This document shows positions 48,078 through 60,245 of a DNA stretch of 64,000 nucleotides, piece by piece; position 1 is the stretch's first letter, and each line of letters begins with the position of its first letter. A program made the position numbers and the translations under genes. Origin of the DNA: Sphagnum compactum (lineage: Eukaryota > Bryophyta > Sphagnopsida > Sphagnales). Location: the NCBI GenBank assembly GCA_965153455.1, contig OZ234498.1, positions 11,966,001-12,030,000 on the forward strand, written 5' to 3'. The notes below the pieces were generated by a model. That model saw only the letters and a program-made list of their open reading frames with translations, searched no databases and had not been told where the DNA came from.

Positions 48078-49114
48078 ATGGCCGGTCCACAGCAGCAAGC
48101 ATCACCGAACCAGCAGCAAACCAAACGTGGTGCAGAAAACGAAGCACAGCCGGCTCCTGTTGCCAAGCGGGTGACTCAAGAACCTGAGGAGCAGCATCAG
48201 CAGAAGGATAATGATATTCAGGACGCGGGAGCCGTGCAGCCGCCATCATCAGAGCAGACAAATCACGTAAGCTGAAGCTGCTGCTGCTGCTGGTCTTTGG
48301 AAATGTTTACTACAGTCAGAAACTCTTGTTGTTGTTGTTGTTGTGAGTTTTTCTTTGTCGTTTCTCTCTCTGTCTCTCTGTGTTACGTCAAAATCCCTTG
48401 TTGTAGTCTTTCCAGATGCTGGATTTTTTTTCAGCAGTTTTCTGAACAGAAGAAGAAGAGAGTTTCACAGCTCTTTGTTTAATAACTCTTATTTGCAGGG
48501 AAGAAGACATGTGAGACACATATAATCTGCCCTTTTGTCTGTGCAGGAAGAAGTACAAGTTGCAACAAATCAGGAAGAGGCTCCTCCACCTGCTGGAGAT
48601 GAAACTCATGATGCATCAGAAGATCTTGAGCAGGTAAAGGATTTTCCATCTTTCTACAACTGGAAGTCAAGGTGCATGCTGGATGCATGACCTTAGGATA
48701 GAGCCTTTTCCAGTAAGGAGATTTTTCCCATTTCTTAAATGCTTCGATAAATTATGCCATGCATGCTTTCAGCCTGCAGATGCGTCTCAGAATTTTGCAA
48801 GAAAGTGATGATGATGTATGATACCTCTGCTCTGTCACAAGAAGCAACATTTGGGAAGAATCGTGAACAGAGTTCTGACTTGTTTTCAACAGGCTGCAAA
48901 GGAAGTGACGGCAAACGAGGGGGAAGCAGCAAAAGCTTCAGAAGAAGCTTTGAAGGAGGCTACTGAGGAGACATCCCAGGAAAATGATCAAACCAAAGTC
49001 AGTCAAGAGAGTGTGCAGAATGGTGTCATACACGCATCTGTAGAAGAAGATGCAAACGAGCCTGGGAAGGTAGTGAAAGAAATCAACACAGTGGCTAGTA
49101 CAGTTGCTGTATAA
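48078..49114 (+). CDS. small acidic, intrinsically disordered protein
   Basis: Exons 48078-48266, 48547-48633 and 48893-49114 give 165 residues. All introns are phase 0 with good sites (CAC|GTAAGC, CAG|GTAAAG, acceptors GTGCAG and TTCAACAG). Composition is dominated by Glu, Gln, Ala, Asp, Ser and Thr, with almost no aromatics and no predicted membrane segment or domain. A short basic stretch (TKRG, VAKR) near the N-terminus and Glu/Ala helical text in the last exon (EEALKEATEE) are the only structured hints. I do not recognise the family. A skipped segment around 48770-48808 looks exon-like but breaks the frame. The ATG is the first after the predicted leader acceptor. Confidence 0.68.
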
Positions 49115-49954
49115 GCCTCCTAGACCAAGGTACAAGGTCAAAGTATGAGCTCTTTCTTTTGTCTTGAGACAAAGGCAAAGTAGGAATCTGTTTTTTTTTC
49201 CTGGACAAAGAGAAGAACTTTCATCTTTGAGCAGGCCAGTGTTAGCTAAGGCAATATTGAGGGATTCAGTTTTGCATTCTGTTCATGCAGTGCTTGCTGT
49301 AAAGACCTTCTACACTGCCTGCTTTTGGAAATTTCAAAAAAGGAATTCTGACCTTTTCACAGAAGACTTTCCTCCCATTTTCTAAAAGGTAGGTCTCTCA
49401 GATTGCTAGGAGAGAATAAGCGAAGCATTCTCCAGGTGTTCTTGCTGTAATTTTCAAATCCAAATAGCCAAGTCTGAGAGGCCTCTCCATGTGTTCTTGC
49501 TGTAATTTCCACATCCAAATAGCCAAGTCTGAGAGGGCAACAAAAGCTGCGCTTTAACTTTATGAAAAGATCTGTATGAAAAGATCTGCACGGAAATCCC
49601 TTTTTCCAGAAGATGATGAAGAGTACATGGTAAAGACATTAGTGAAGATTCTCCTGAAGATTTCATTTTATACTTTATAGATCAGCAAGTGGAAATCCAT
49701 GGAAACAAGAGAGATCAGGTGGACATCAGTGCAAACAAGAAGCTATGCAGTACACATCTTTTTATGTACTAGGATGAGTAAAGCTGAGTGCATTTACCCA
49801 CCAAGGTGAGATCCATCAACTTTGGCAAGTTGAAACAAGTCCATCTCCATCTTGTTTTTTTTCCCCGTGAGAGTACTATTGTCTGAACAGTCCAGTGAAT
49901 AAAGGACTGTAGTCTCATAACAACACTGTTCCAAAGTCATCTGCAGTGATACTA
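49115..49954. other. convergent 3' region between acidic-protein gene and psbY
   Basis: The region holds the 3' untranslated ends of both genes. A tandem duplication with 54-bp period (GTGTTCTTGCTGTAATTT at 49437 and 49491, about 108 bp in total) and a smaller one with TGAAAAGATCTG (about 49562 and 49577) are present. No other gene is supported. Confidence 0.6.
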
Positions 49955-51745
49955 CTACTTCCCAGTCCTCATCTTGTTGAGCTGATTCAAAGCAGGTTGC
50001 AAAATGTTGAAAAGCACCCATCCAACAGCTGGTAGCAGAATAAAGAGAAGAATTAAGGGTCGGTTATCGGCAGCCAGCTGTGTGATCTCCTGGGCAGCTT
50101 CAGCATCTGGCACAGCCATCATGGAAGCAGCTGTTGCTCCCAATCCAGCAGCACCAATGAGCCCCTTACTGGATTTCATTTTGCTAAGCTGGTTAAGACC
50201 AGGCTGCAGAATGTTGAAGAGAACCCATCCTAGAGCTGGGAGGAGGATCCCCAGAAGTACCAACCCTCTTGAGTCACTGTCAGCAATAGTGGCAATTTCC
50301 TGTACAAAGAAAGGGAACAACTTAGTTCTGCATGGATTTAAGTACCCATGAAAACAAATTATGAGAATCACTGTGAGATAATTGTGTACAGCCTACGTCA
50401 GATGCACAGTTTGTCATATCCTCACAGAGCACATTCTTTTCACTCATGTACCTGTACAGCTTCAGCTTGAGGGGTCAAGTACATGGACGAAACAGCTCCC
50501 AGTCCCAAAGCACCAACCACACCCTTGGAGGAGCGCAACTTGTCGAGCTGATTCAGAGCAGGTTGCAGGATGTTGTACAAAACCCAGGCAACAGCAGGTA
50601 CAAGAACACCCAACAGAACCAAGCCCCTTGAATCACTATCAGCCAGTGTTGCAATTTCCTGTGCAGCTGATGCATGGGGTGCTACCATCATTGTTGCTAG
50701 GGCCCCAAGACCTGCACCTGCTACCACAGCCTTGACACCACGCATTTTGTTGAACTGGTTTAGACCTGGCTGCAGAATATTGAATAGCACCCAACCAATT
50801 GCTGGAACTAAAGGCAGAAGCAGTGCAATTCCTCTGTTGTCATCAGCTGCCAAAGCCATCAATTGCTGTGATGCCATAGCAGAATCTGGCATCGTCATTG
50901 CTGCAAACATTGCACCTGCAGTGGCATTCCCAACCTTCCTTCCACCATTAGCAGAGCATACTAAGCGATCTTTTCCACAGAAATCTTGAAGAGGCAATTC
51001 TAGCCAGGCATCATGATACAAATGGCACAGAGAAATCTTCAGATTGATCACAGCCCAAGGTAGTTGGTCTGTAAAAACCCAGCAACACTTCATTTTCTTT
51101 CCTCGAAACTTTCAAGGTTTTCTAGTGGTGGTTTCCTTCACCAAAAGACTTCAACAACATGTGCTTCCTAAAATCTCAGCAGTTGGATTGTTATACCATT
51201 CTCGACATCATCAAGGTTCCTTCTTTCACAAGCAACAGATCAACAAAATTTGTCGAATACCTAGTGTTTATGCAGGGGGAAGGACTAATACCAAAAGGCC
51301 ATCATTGAGTCATGCAAAGGTAAGGAGTATCTAGAGGCTGTGTAAGTATTTCAAAGTACCGCACTCTCAGCCAAGCTTCAAATCTCACAAATGCCAGATT
51401 TTCATCGTGAGTCCAAAAGCTCATGGTCACAGCATCCATTATTCACAACATTACAACAACGAGGTGAAATAACTGTTCTCAAAACCAAAGGAAGTACAAT
51501 CTTTTTACATATGCTGCAACCTTACCTGCCAAGAGGCTTCCACCAACCGCCACCGGCTCCTCGGTGCTAACCGAAGACGAAGACGTCGTCAGCTTACAGC
51601 ACACTGATGGCATGGCGCGCAAGCTCACCCCAGGCACTCTCAGACTAGCAGCATGCAGGGATTGCAAACCTCTCCCAAAATGACTGCTCCTCCGCAGCGA
51701 GCTAGTGAAGCTGGTACTTGGAACCACCGTGGCCGCCATTGACAT
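49955..51745 (-). CDS. PSBY: photosystem II PsbY precursor with four PsbY modules
   Basis: Exons 51526-51745, 50452-50984 and 49955-50299 (minus) encode 365 residues. Residues 1 to about 85 are a Ser/Arg/Thr-rich plastid transit peptide. Four PsbY repeats follow at about 113-182, 183-251, 252-321 and 322-365. Each has a single membrane span containing GWVLFNILQPGLNQ-like sequence (AWVLYNILQPALNQ in the second). Between repeats are Ala/Gly-rich hydrophobic linkers ending in ASAAQ, AEAVQ and AEAAQ, which look like thylakoid export/processing sites. The known plant precursor carries two modules and is cut into two small manganese-binding-associated PSII subunits, so this one should give four. 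Exon 2 encodes modules 1-2 and exon 3 modules 3-4, joined by a phase 0 intron. ATG at 51745 was chosen; the one at 51739 is also possible. Confidence 0.95.
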
Positions 51746-51760
51746 CCTTGCCAAATTCTC

Positions 51761-52012
51761 CTACTCCAAAAAAAATCCACACGCTTCTTCACAAAACGGA
51801 AAAAACAGAAAAACGAAAGAACGAAATCGTTACGAAACGTGAAAACGGACTTCCATTTCATTTCCTGTTCTTGGCCAATAGACAGAACAAAAAACCAAAC
51901 CTGAACAACAATACACAAAAACGACCATATCCAAGTCCAGAAGCGACCAATGAGAGTGAAAATGGGGTCAAAAGAAGCCGAACGATGAGAAAGAAAACAA
52001 AACTGCACATAC
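51761..52012 (-). other. predicted intron in the psbY 5' leader
   Basis: On the minus strand, CCGCAG|GTATGT (donor at 52012) and TTTGGAGTAG (ending 51761) bound a 252-base T-rich stretch just before the start codon. GC-richer sequence at 52013-52190 would be the first exon and promoter edge, with an ATTGG (reverse CCAAT) motif near 52187. This is splice-motif inference only. Confidence 0.4.
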
Positions 52013-52392
52013 CTGCGGACGATGAGTCGACGAATCGAGAAAGAAATCGCGAAGAAGACGGTTTTTGTGAAGCCGAAATGCGGGCGAAGGTGTGCGTGCG
52101 AGAGCGCGAGAGCGTCGACGGAGCGAACACTGCGAGCGAGCAACCCCCGCGCTCTTGATCAGCTTCTCGTGATGAGCGCAGAGGAACCAATAGAAACGCG
52201 ACGCGTGGCGATCACGTTCCCTTCTCCATAGGCTGGAATGTAGAATGAGTGTTAGAATGTAGTGTGTGAAATCCAATCTCCACCGTCGGATACGCGGAAA
52301 CGGATACAGTCTGCCCGGGATTTTGTGTGGCCCAGATGCTAAGGCTATCGACATATCCCAACTTGGGCAGTTGCAAAATGTTTTCAATTGCC

Positions 52393-52730
52393 ATTCTCTT
52401 TCTTTTTCTTTTGTCTTTTTCCGGTTTTTCGGGCAGGTACTGAATTTTTTTGTTCCAGCATTCTCTTTCCTTTTTCTTTTTTTTTTTCTTTTTTTTCGGT
52501 TTCCTGGGCAGGTACTGAAAAAAAAATTCCACCATTCTCTTTCTTTTTCTTTTTTTTCTTTTCTTGGGTTTTCTGGGCAGGTACTGAATTTTGTTTTTAC
52601 CATTCTCTCTCCTTTTTTTTCTTTTTTTTTTGGGGAATTTTCTGGGCAGGTACTGAATTTATTTTTTATTTTACCATTCTCTCTCTTCTTCTTTTTTTCT
52701 TTTTTTTTTGTTTTCTGAGCAGGTACTGAT
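52393..52730 (+). repeat. tandem array of polypyrimidine-CAG|GTACTGA units
   Basis: Five units of 69-75 bp, each a CCATTCTCT start, a T-rich tract, then TTTTCTGGGCAGGTACTGAA. The AG/GT junctions fall after 52436, 52511, 52580, 52649 and 52722. Long plus-strand frames across it are phenylalanine-rich readings of the T tracts and are not genes. Confidence 0.9.
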
Positions 52731-55700
52731 TTTTCTTAAAGTGTTTATGATAAAAAAAACATTTAATTGTGCCTGTAATTGAATTTTTTTCAATGAAGGA
52801 CTTGTGACATGAATTGGTTTAGAAATTAGGACTTAATTCTTTTGAATTTTTTGGTTTAGAAATTAGGAAATAAAATCTGAATATTTTAGATAATGGAAAT
52901 AATTTTTACAATTTTTTTCCCATTTTTTTCCCCTTTTTCCCCATTTTTTCCACATTTTACATCAAATTATCCAATTTCATTCAATTGTCCCACTTCTTTT
53001 GATTTTCAAAATTCCCTAACTTCAAAATAAATTTTCAAAAACCCATTTGTCTAACTCCCCTATGTTGTGTGAGTTCTGTCATGGGGCACAAGAATTACCA
53101 AAATTAAATTAAATTCTTTATATGCACAAGGCTATGAAAAATTACATTTTAAAATTAATTTTTTTTAAATTAAGCCTAAACTTGTCAAGTCCAACCTTAC
53201 ACAAAATGCGATCTTGAATAATAATAAGGACATGAAATATGCAAGAAAAACATCCCAAATGAAATTCCATTAATTACATGAAATAAAATGAACAAGACTC
53301 ATACTCGTGTTGAACAAACTAAAAAATACATTTGTTTTGGAGGGAGGGTTTAGGGTTTAGGGATTTAGGGTAAACCCTAAAGCTATTTATACTTAACATA
53401 AAATAAAAATAAAAATAAAAATAAATGCAATATTGTTAAATAAAATTGATTGAAAATTTGGGAGTTCTAGTCATTCAATTAGGTAATGGGGGCAGAGGGG
53501 TGAATTTTTTAAAAAAAGGTCATTGCACCCCATGGTCACACGGATGCATCTGGTCCTCATTGTGGCCAAAAACATTTTGGGTTCACCTAGTGTCTCCCAA
53601 TTCAATTAATCCTTTTTTTCTATTTCCTAATCAAACTTGACAAAGTATTTGAAAAATATTGGGTGGAAAATGTTTTTTTTTTAAAAACAAAGGGGGCAAG
53701 AAAGCCTTCAGTGTAAATTCGAATTTTATTAATCCATGTCCTTTCTTTGGATATTATTAGGTAATGCCTTCCAAACATATTAGCACTAATTAAACACCGC
53801 AATATCGTTTTATGTTTTAACTTCAATAACATTATTTCAAAAAAAAATTGTGTATTTTCAATGTTAATTATTCAAGGTTCATTTAGATTATCAAAACAAG
53901 TTCAATTTAGGATTATTAATAGTTTAGATCAACATACCTAACTAGGTGAGTTAGGTGTTGGTTGTAAAGATGAGTGTGGTTAAGCATTCACCCAATGGAA
54001 AAAGAGTCATTTAACCCTTGGTATAATTAACCACATACCCCATTGCAAAGAAAGAAACATACATGATTTGTGCAAGGAAATGGCAATAAGAATTTTGGTT
54101 TTGAAAGTGTAAAAAAAAAATTGGGAAAAATAACCATTGTTATCACCATTTGACCTATAACTTAAGTTTTAGGTTTTCATTTAAAGTCATAAAAGGCCTA
54201 TCATGATTCAAATCTCCATAACACATCTATTGGATATAAGGAAGTGTTCCACTCAATTGGTCATTTTAAAATTTTAGATGAAAGTTTAGTTGTACACACA
54301 AAGATGATATCGGATGTTTCATTTTTCAATTTATTGGGAATATTAGGTATATGATTTGAAGGTAGTGGATGATGGGCACACATAGGCTTTACTCATGTTT
54401 GGTAGGCAAATGAATAACTATAGGGTTTAACTAAACATTGCATGGGATTTGAGTGGAATCTTTTACTTGTGAAATGATGAATAAGCATTAGCCTTTTGTT
54501 GGGAGTGCAATGTTGTGATTTTTTTGAATTCCTTTGTTATTGTGTGCTAACCACATCGAGGTCTTTACATCTATAGTTGTCACAAAACATAAACATGTCA
54601 TGACATTACTATAGAGAACACACACAATAATAAAATCCTATGCACTCCAACTTGGGAGAATCCACACCTCACACTAAACTTGCCAAAAAAAACTAGACCT
54701 TAAGAAAACTTGGAAATGAAAACAATTTATATAAATTGCAAAACGACACATGAAAAAACGATAGATGATGCAAGATATTCGACTCAACAAAGATGAGTCT
54801 TTCACACCACAACTTCAAGTGTTATCCAATTTTGGGCAAATATTACAAATTGCACCAAATACATGTTGAGCATCAAGCCATGCATTAGAGTTGATAACCA
54901 TAATTATGAAAAAAATTCAAACAATTAGTTTTAATATATAACCATGGATATCAAAAATGAAACATTTGATTCTTATATATAACCATAATTTTCAAGTTTT
55001 TTCAAAAATGTCAAATAACCCACCCACATAACCTTTTTTTTTGCTAATTCTTTCATGAAACCCAACAATTTTTTGAGATTGTTTGAATAATTGAAACCAA
55101 AGGTTCTTTGACTTTGAATTTTCAAATAGTCAAAACTAACAATTATTAAAAAAATCAAATACTTGCCCAACATTAGTGTTCTCCCAGAGTTAAAATTTCT
55201 CATTTGAACTTTTCCACACTATTTAAATTTTTTTGTCTATTTTATATTTTAATAGAATACCAAATATTTAGGAAATTCCCAAATAATTTTGACATTGTCA
55301 CAAATTCAATGGTTTTTTTGAAAAACAAATGCCAAAACTAGAAGAAAAAAAAATCTTTTAAAATCTCCATATTTTTATACACGGTTCAATAAGGTAGCCA
55401 AAAATATATATAAATATCTAAAATTTCCTTTCATATTCATAACAAACCAAATTTGGTTATATTAGCTTATGGATGGTCGCAACCTTGGTTGAATCACCAA
55501 AAACAAAAACTCATGTCATGTGTCGAAAGGCATTTATTTTAGGTGTAATTATAATTTAATTATAAAATTGAATGTGTCAAAAATTTCCACACCACTAATG
55601 GGTGTGCCCAAACTTGTGTACCAAACTAAGTTACTTTATTAAATGGGTATTATAAAAAAATTGGACTCTTTTGGGGGTTTGATTTTTGGGTTTGACCAAT

Positions 55701-58700
55701 TCAATGAGGTGCATTGTAAAATCTAGTTAGGAAAAGGATTAGATAAGGATAAAAAAGAGACAAAAAGGGTGTGTGATATGTGTGAGAATAATTATGAGAA
55801 AGTGAAAAATTCTAGGACATAGAGATGAGCAACTCATGCAATAGTGTTGCTACCTCATTTTTTGTGTGTAATCTCTTGTCATGACATATTTTCTTTCATA
55901 ATGTACCTTGCATTTGTTTGGATGATTTTATAAGTGATTGCAAATTTTTAATGTTTTTCATTGTTTTTGGATATGGAAAAGGTAGTAATATGTGTTATTG
56001 TGATTCATACCTAATTTAGAACTTAGCGTTTTTTCTACAAGTTTTCTAATAGTTTGATAATATTTTTATTAATTGAGTAGTTGTAGTACAAGAGTTTAAT
56101 AACTTGATACCCCAAATATATTACTAGGTTTCTCACCTTACTAAAGTCTCCCAATTCAATTGATCATTTTTGTATTTATTAATCCAAATGCCAATAATTG
56201 TTTGAATAATTTTTTTAAGTTGGATAACACCAATTTTAGAACAATTTTTTAACTTCAATTTTGGAGATTTTGGGATTTTATTTTTAAAATTTCTTACAAA
56301 TGTTAAAGAAGGTCACCAGTTGCAACATGAAAGTGGGGTTTTAAAAACTTATGTGATATGTTATCTTGAACATAAACTTACATATGTTGTCTTGATTTTA
56401 TTTTAATTTTTTTGTATAGATATATGATCATCTCCCATGATCCTAAGCTAGTTGGTAGCTTTACCAAACTATAAGTGGCTCCTCAAAAGGTCAATGTTAT
56501 CCAAAACTTATTCTAATTTTGATTGAATTCAAATATATTCAAAACTCTCCGATTCAGTAATCAAATCACTACTAAACTTTGAGAAGTTCAATTTTTTTTT
56601 AAATCTCTCTTTTAATAGATGTTAAATGCACATTTCACAAAGGAAACTAATGTCAAATTTAAGTTAATCTACCACAATTTCTCCAAAAGTCAAAAGTAAT
56701 TCTAAAGTAGTTCAAAATTCACAATTTCATTTGGGGTAGGTTCAAAATCCTCTTGTATTTTGCAAGATAAATAATTGCAAAAGAAGAACAAAAATAAGTT
56801 TTACCCAACTATTTTTTCTAACAATTTGAGGTGCTTCTACCTTGCTCAAAACATGACTAATTATAAGTTGTAAGGATGAGTGGTGTTAAACATTCACCCA
56901 ATTGAAAAAGAATCACAACCAATGTTGTGAAGGTATCATGATTATGATGTTAGAAACAACGATTCAAGTTCTCAGTATCAAGAACTAGATTTGGAATCTT
57001 AATCAAACCCTATAACCACCTTATATAGGAACCTTACCCAAAAACTTGCTTAAAGTTGAATTTGAACTAATACCACCTACTTAAAGGATTATAGAGTTGA
57101 TAGAGAAGTTTGTTTGGCATGGTGAGTTTTCTTGCATTGGAGTTTTTTAGCAATGTCATGTCATGTGGCTACAACAACAAAGTTTTCCTCAACTATCGTT
57201 GCACCTATAGTACTATCAAGATTTGAAGCATGAGTTTTTTACTATGAAAATCTTATTTTACTAAAAACCTATTGTAGTCATAAGGCTTAAAACTCAAAAG
57301 TCCATGCACTTCAAATTTTAGTTGATTCCCATATAAAAAATTCCCCAACATTAGTCCAAGAAACAATTTGCTTGCACAATCTATTTTGTCTTTCCAATAA
57401 GGCAAGCAAATGATGTTGGGGCTTGCATAACATCAACATGAATGAACTTGCACATGCTTACGCAAAACATGAATGGCTTCTTACCATTCTCAAGTCAAGC
57501 TTGCAACAACAATGACATATATAAAGATCCACAAGACTACCATAAGAAAAACCACAAACAAACAAAAAGTAGTGCAAATATTAACACTAGCAATAGCATC
57601 GACAAATTATAATTTATGAAATGCCTTTAATGCCATATGGCCACTCATTCTATCAAGTATAGGGAACAACAGTGGAGATTGAAGGAAAGCAAGCAACAAA
57701 AGAGCAATGTTTACTTTTTGCAGTAGTGTATTTAATCCAAGATATTCAAGGAAAGCTAGTAGGAGTAGTTTGGGGCAATTGTTGTTAAGTTTGGATATGT
57801 AGGTCTAGGGGCCAAACTCTTTGCCTAAGAATGCATTTCAATCACATTAACCCAAATTTTAAATGAGTTGTGCACACATGAAACCTTTGTCATTTATAGA
57901 ATTGGAATTCGACAATTTTATACACAAACAATTTATTGGGAGTTTTGTGTGGTGGTGATTAGTGTGATTTGACTTAATTTGTGAGCGATTCAACATCATC
58001 CAACTACCCTAGATCTACAAGAAACAACATTAACAATGGAGTCAAGTCAAGCGACAAGGGTCACATGCATATGAATGCATATTCATGTTCATTGGTTTTT
58101 GCTTTCTAGTATGCATCATTTGGCCTTTATCTTCTTTTTGTCATTTGAAAATGGTTTTTGGGTTTTTCTTGATAGATGCCTCACCTTTCGGGTGCAATCA
58201 CCATAAAAGGAGCTAAAATAATCATCCAATATAGTGTAGAACTACACCATTTCTACTTTGAAAAACAAATTTACGTATTATATTATTCGACTGATTTTTT
58301 TGCACAATTTTGTTTATTTGATAATGGTCTTGTTCTTCCATGAATTGGAGGCATTTTGTTAGGTTATGAGAATCTTAGATAATGTACATAAGTACTAGGA
58401 AAATAGTTGTCCAACAATGTTTTTAAATTTTGAACATCCTTGTTGTGTATCAAATGTGCACCATTCATTTTCAAAATTTTAAAGTGTATTCATATTGATG
58501 ATTGAAAGTGAACCATGAAAAAATTGTTTTGAGGTGAAAGATTTGGCTTGTTTTTCACTTTTCTTTGGATTGTTTAGCTCAAAACCCATTTGACATTGCT
58601 ACATGGCACATTTTTCTTTTGTTCTCATAGTGGTGTCTCTTCTTCCCCATCCAAAAATAATAGCCATGCATAAGGAAACTAGGATGCATTCATGATAATT

Positions 58701-59150
58701 TCTATGAAGTGACTAAGAAGAAATTTAGGCTAAACATTTATTATGTGCACATGCCTTTGTTACAACATTACCTCTAAACCACCCCCTTTTTAGATAAAGA
58801 CTTTCCTCGAAATGCCCCCACCCCTTCCCCGCCTCCCCCCTTTCTATCATCTCAAGCAAAATCTAGCCTTGGGGCTATGTTGCTAGATCCCTTATTCCCC
58901 TAATCCTTGCCCCAACTCCATCAGAGACCCCCAACGTGTTACAAGTTTTCAACCTCGAATTCATCCCTACCAATTTTAGACTCCTTGATGGAATTTTGAC
59001 TAAATGTGGAGTTAAATTTCTCTTTCAATTTTCTCATCCAGAAAGCCTTTAACCATGGTATTTGAACACCTACAAAGTTCATTTGCACCTAAGGATTCGG
59101 CTGATGGTTTCTTACAATTGTTCTTGATGTGTTTGTATGTCATTACAAAT
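52731..59150. other. AT-rich gene-free spacer
   Basis: No conserved protein piece was found. Diverged dispersed repeats recur inside it: TCTCCCAATTCAATTRATC at about 53587 and 56146, and GATGAGTGTGGTTAAGCATTCACCCAAT with its variant at about 53968 and 56876. A short head-to-head telomere-motif block is listed separately. An AGCC-type element fragment lies at about 55390-55490. Confidence 0.6.
53349..53381. repeat. head-to-head telomere-motif block
   Basis: TTTAGGGTTTAGGGATTTAG is followed at once by TAAACCCTAAA. The two arms are reverse complements (53349-53359 and 53371-53381) with an 11-base loop. It is a short fold-back of telomere motifs in an AT-rich spacer. Confidence 0.85.
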
Positions 59151-59164
59151 CATATCCTTGGGTG

Positions 59165-60245
59165 CACAACTTGAGCCTTGAGGGCCATGTGGCTTTTTAA
59201 ATTTGTTAAACCATCTAAAGGTATTCAATCGATTACAACGGGTGGGGCTCCATACCAATTAGGTAGTAAGGCCTTATGTTTTCAATCTCACAATGCAATT
59301 TTTGCTTACTTATCCCCCCAATAATTTGGCACTGTACTTAACAAAGGGTGTGAAGTAATGGTGCATGGTATTCAGGCTACTCTATACATTCACCTTAAAT
59401 GGGTGATGTTGCATGTGAATGTTGTGAATGCTTTCAACACATTTCCCACAAGGTTATACTTCAAAAACTCCATGTGTTGGGCAATCAATTCTCCCAATTC
59501 ATATTATTTGTTTGCGCTTTTTAGCCCCATAACTTCCCATGTACTTCAATCACCATTCCTCTTTTGAAGGCTTGATTGTTATCATTTTTTCATTCACACT
59601 TGTCAAGGTGATCCATTTGGTGGGCTTTTCTCACCTTTGCTCATTTTTTAATCCTTCACAATTCAAGTTATCAACCTTGCTTCTATTGTTCATCATGTTT
59701 TAAATCACTTTGCTTCCCAATTTGGTTTGGTGTGGTTCATAATTAAACTAAACAAATGCACTACTTGGTTGCCTTTTGGTTTGCCTATTGGCTTCTCCTA
59801 AATTTTTAATGGTTTTTGCGCCCTATCAAATGGCATTAGGGTTTTAGGCATTCTAAATAGTCCCCTCCTTCACCTTGTCCTTTCCCCAAGAGGCCCTGAA
59901 CAAATATGTGTGCCACATAAAGGCGCTTATGAGGTGAGGGGTGTTCAGGTGATTTTTGGGATCCTTTATAAGCATTTTACCCAAAGGCCACATTATTTTC
60001 TCCATTCTTCTCCCCCCCCCCTTTTGAATTTTCAACATCATTTAACCTCTTTTAAGTTGACCTTCATCTAGGCTTTTGGGAGGCTTTTAGGACCGAGTTC
60101 TTAAAAATGTTTGGAATTTCCTCTAATTTTTGGTACAATTTGTGCTCCCATCTCTAGAAGGAGGGATAGTTCTCATTTCTACCAAGTCCATTGCCTCAAT
60201 GGCTTACTTGTAGAAATGGGGCTTATAAGGCCTTAATCAATATCT
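59165..60245 (+). pseudogene. dead reverse-transcriptase retroelement relic
   Basis: Plus-strand frames, broken by several frameshifts and stops, read in order like a non-LTR-type reverse transcriptase: PYQLGSKALCFQ (about 59250), a CEVMVHGIQA block (about 59350), VNAFNT (about 59420), CQGDPFGGLFSPL (about 59600), KCTTW..FGLP (about 59755), IRVLGI (about 59831), VQVIFGILYKHFTQRP (about 59942) and GGIVLISTKSIASMAYL (about 60160). The order and spacing are collinear with an intact enzyme, but the segment that should hold the Asp-Asp catalytic box, between the QGDP motif and the KC motif, appears deleted. It cannot be active. Similarity was judged from remembered family motifs, not from alignment. 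Confidence 0.7.

Noticed and set aside
48770-48808. Extra exon between exons 2 and 3 of the acidic-protein gene
   Set aside because: It has an acceptor-like TTTCAG and a GTGATG donor, but inclusion shifts the reading frame.
51840-52603. Minus-strand frames upstream of psbY
   Set aside because: They overlap the predicted psbY leader and the T-rich array and have no recognisable protein features.
52266-52718. 150-codon Phe-rich plus-strand open frame
   Set aside because: A direct reading of T-rich tandem units; composition and repeat period argue against a protein.
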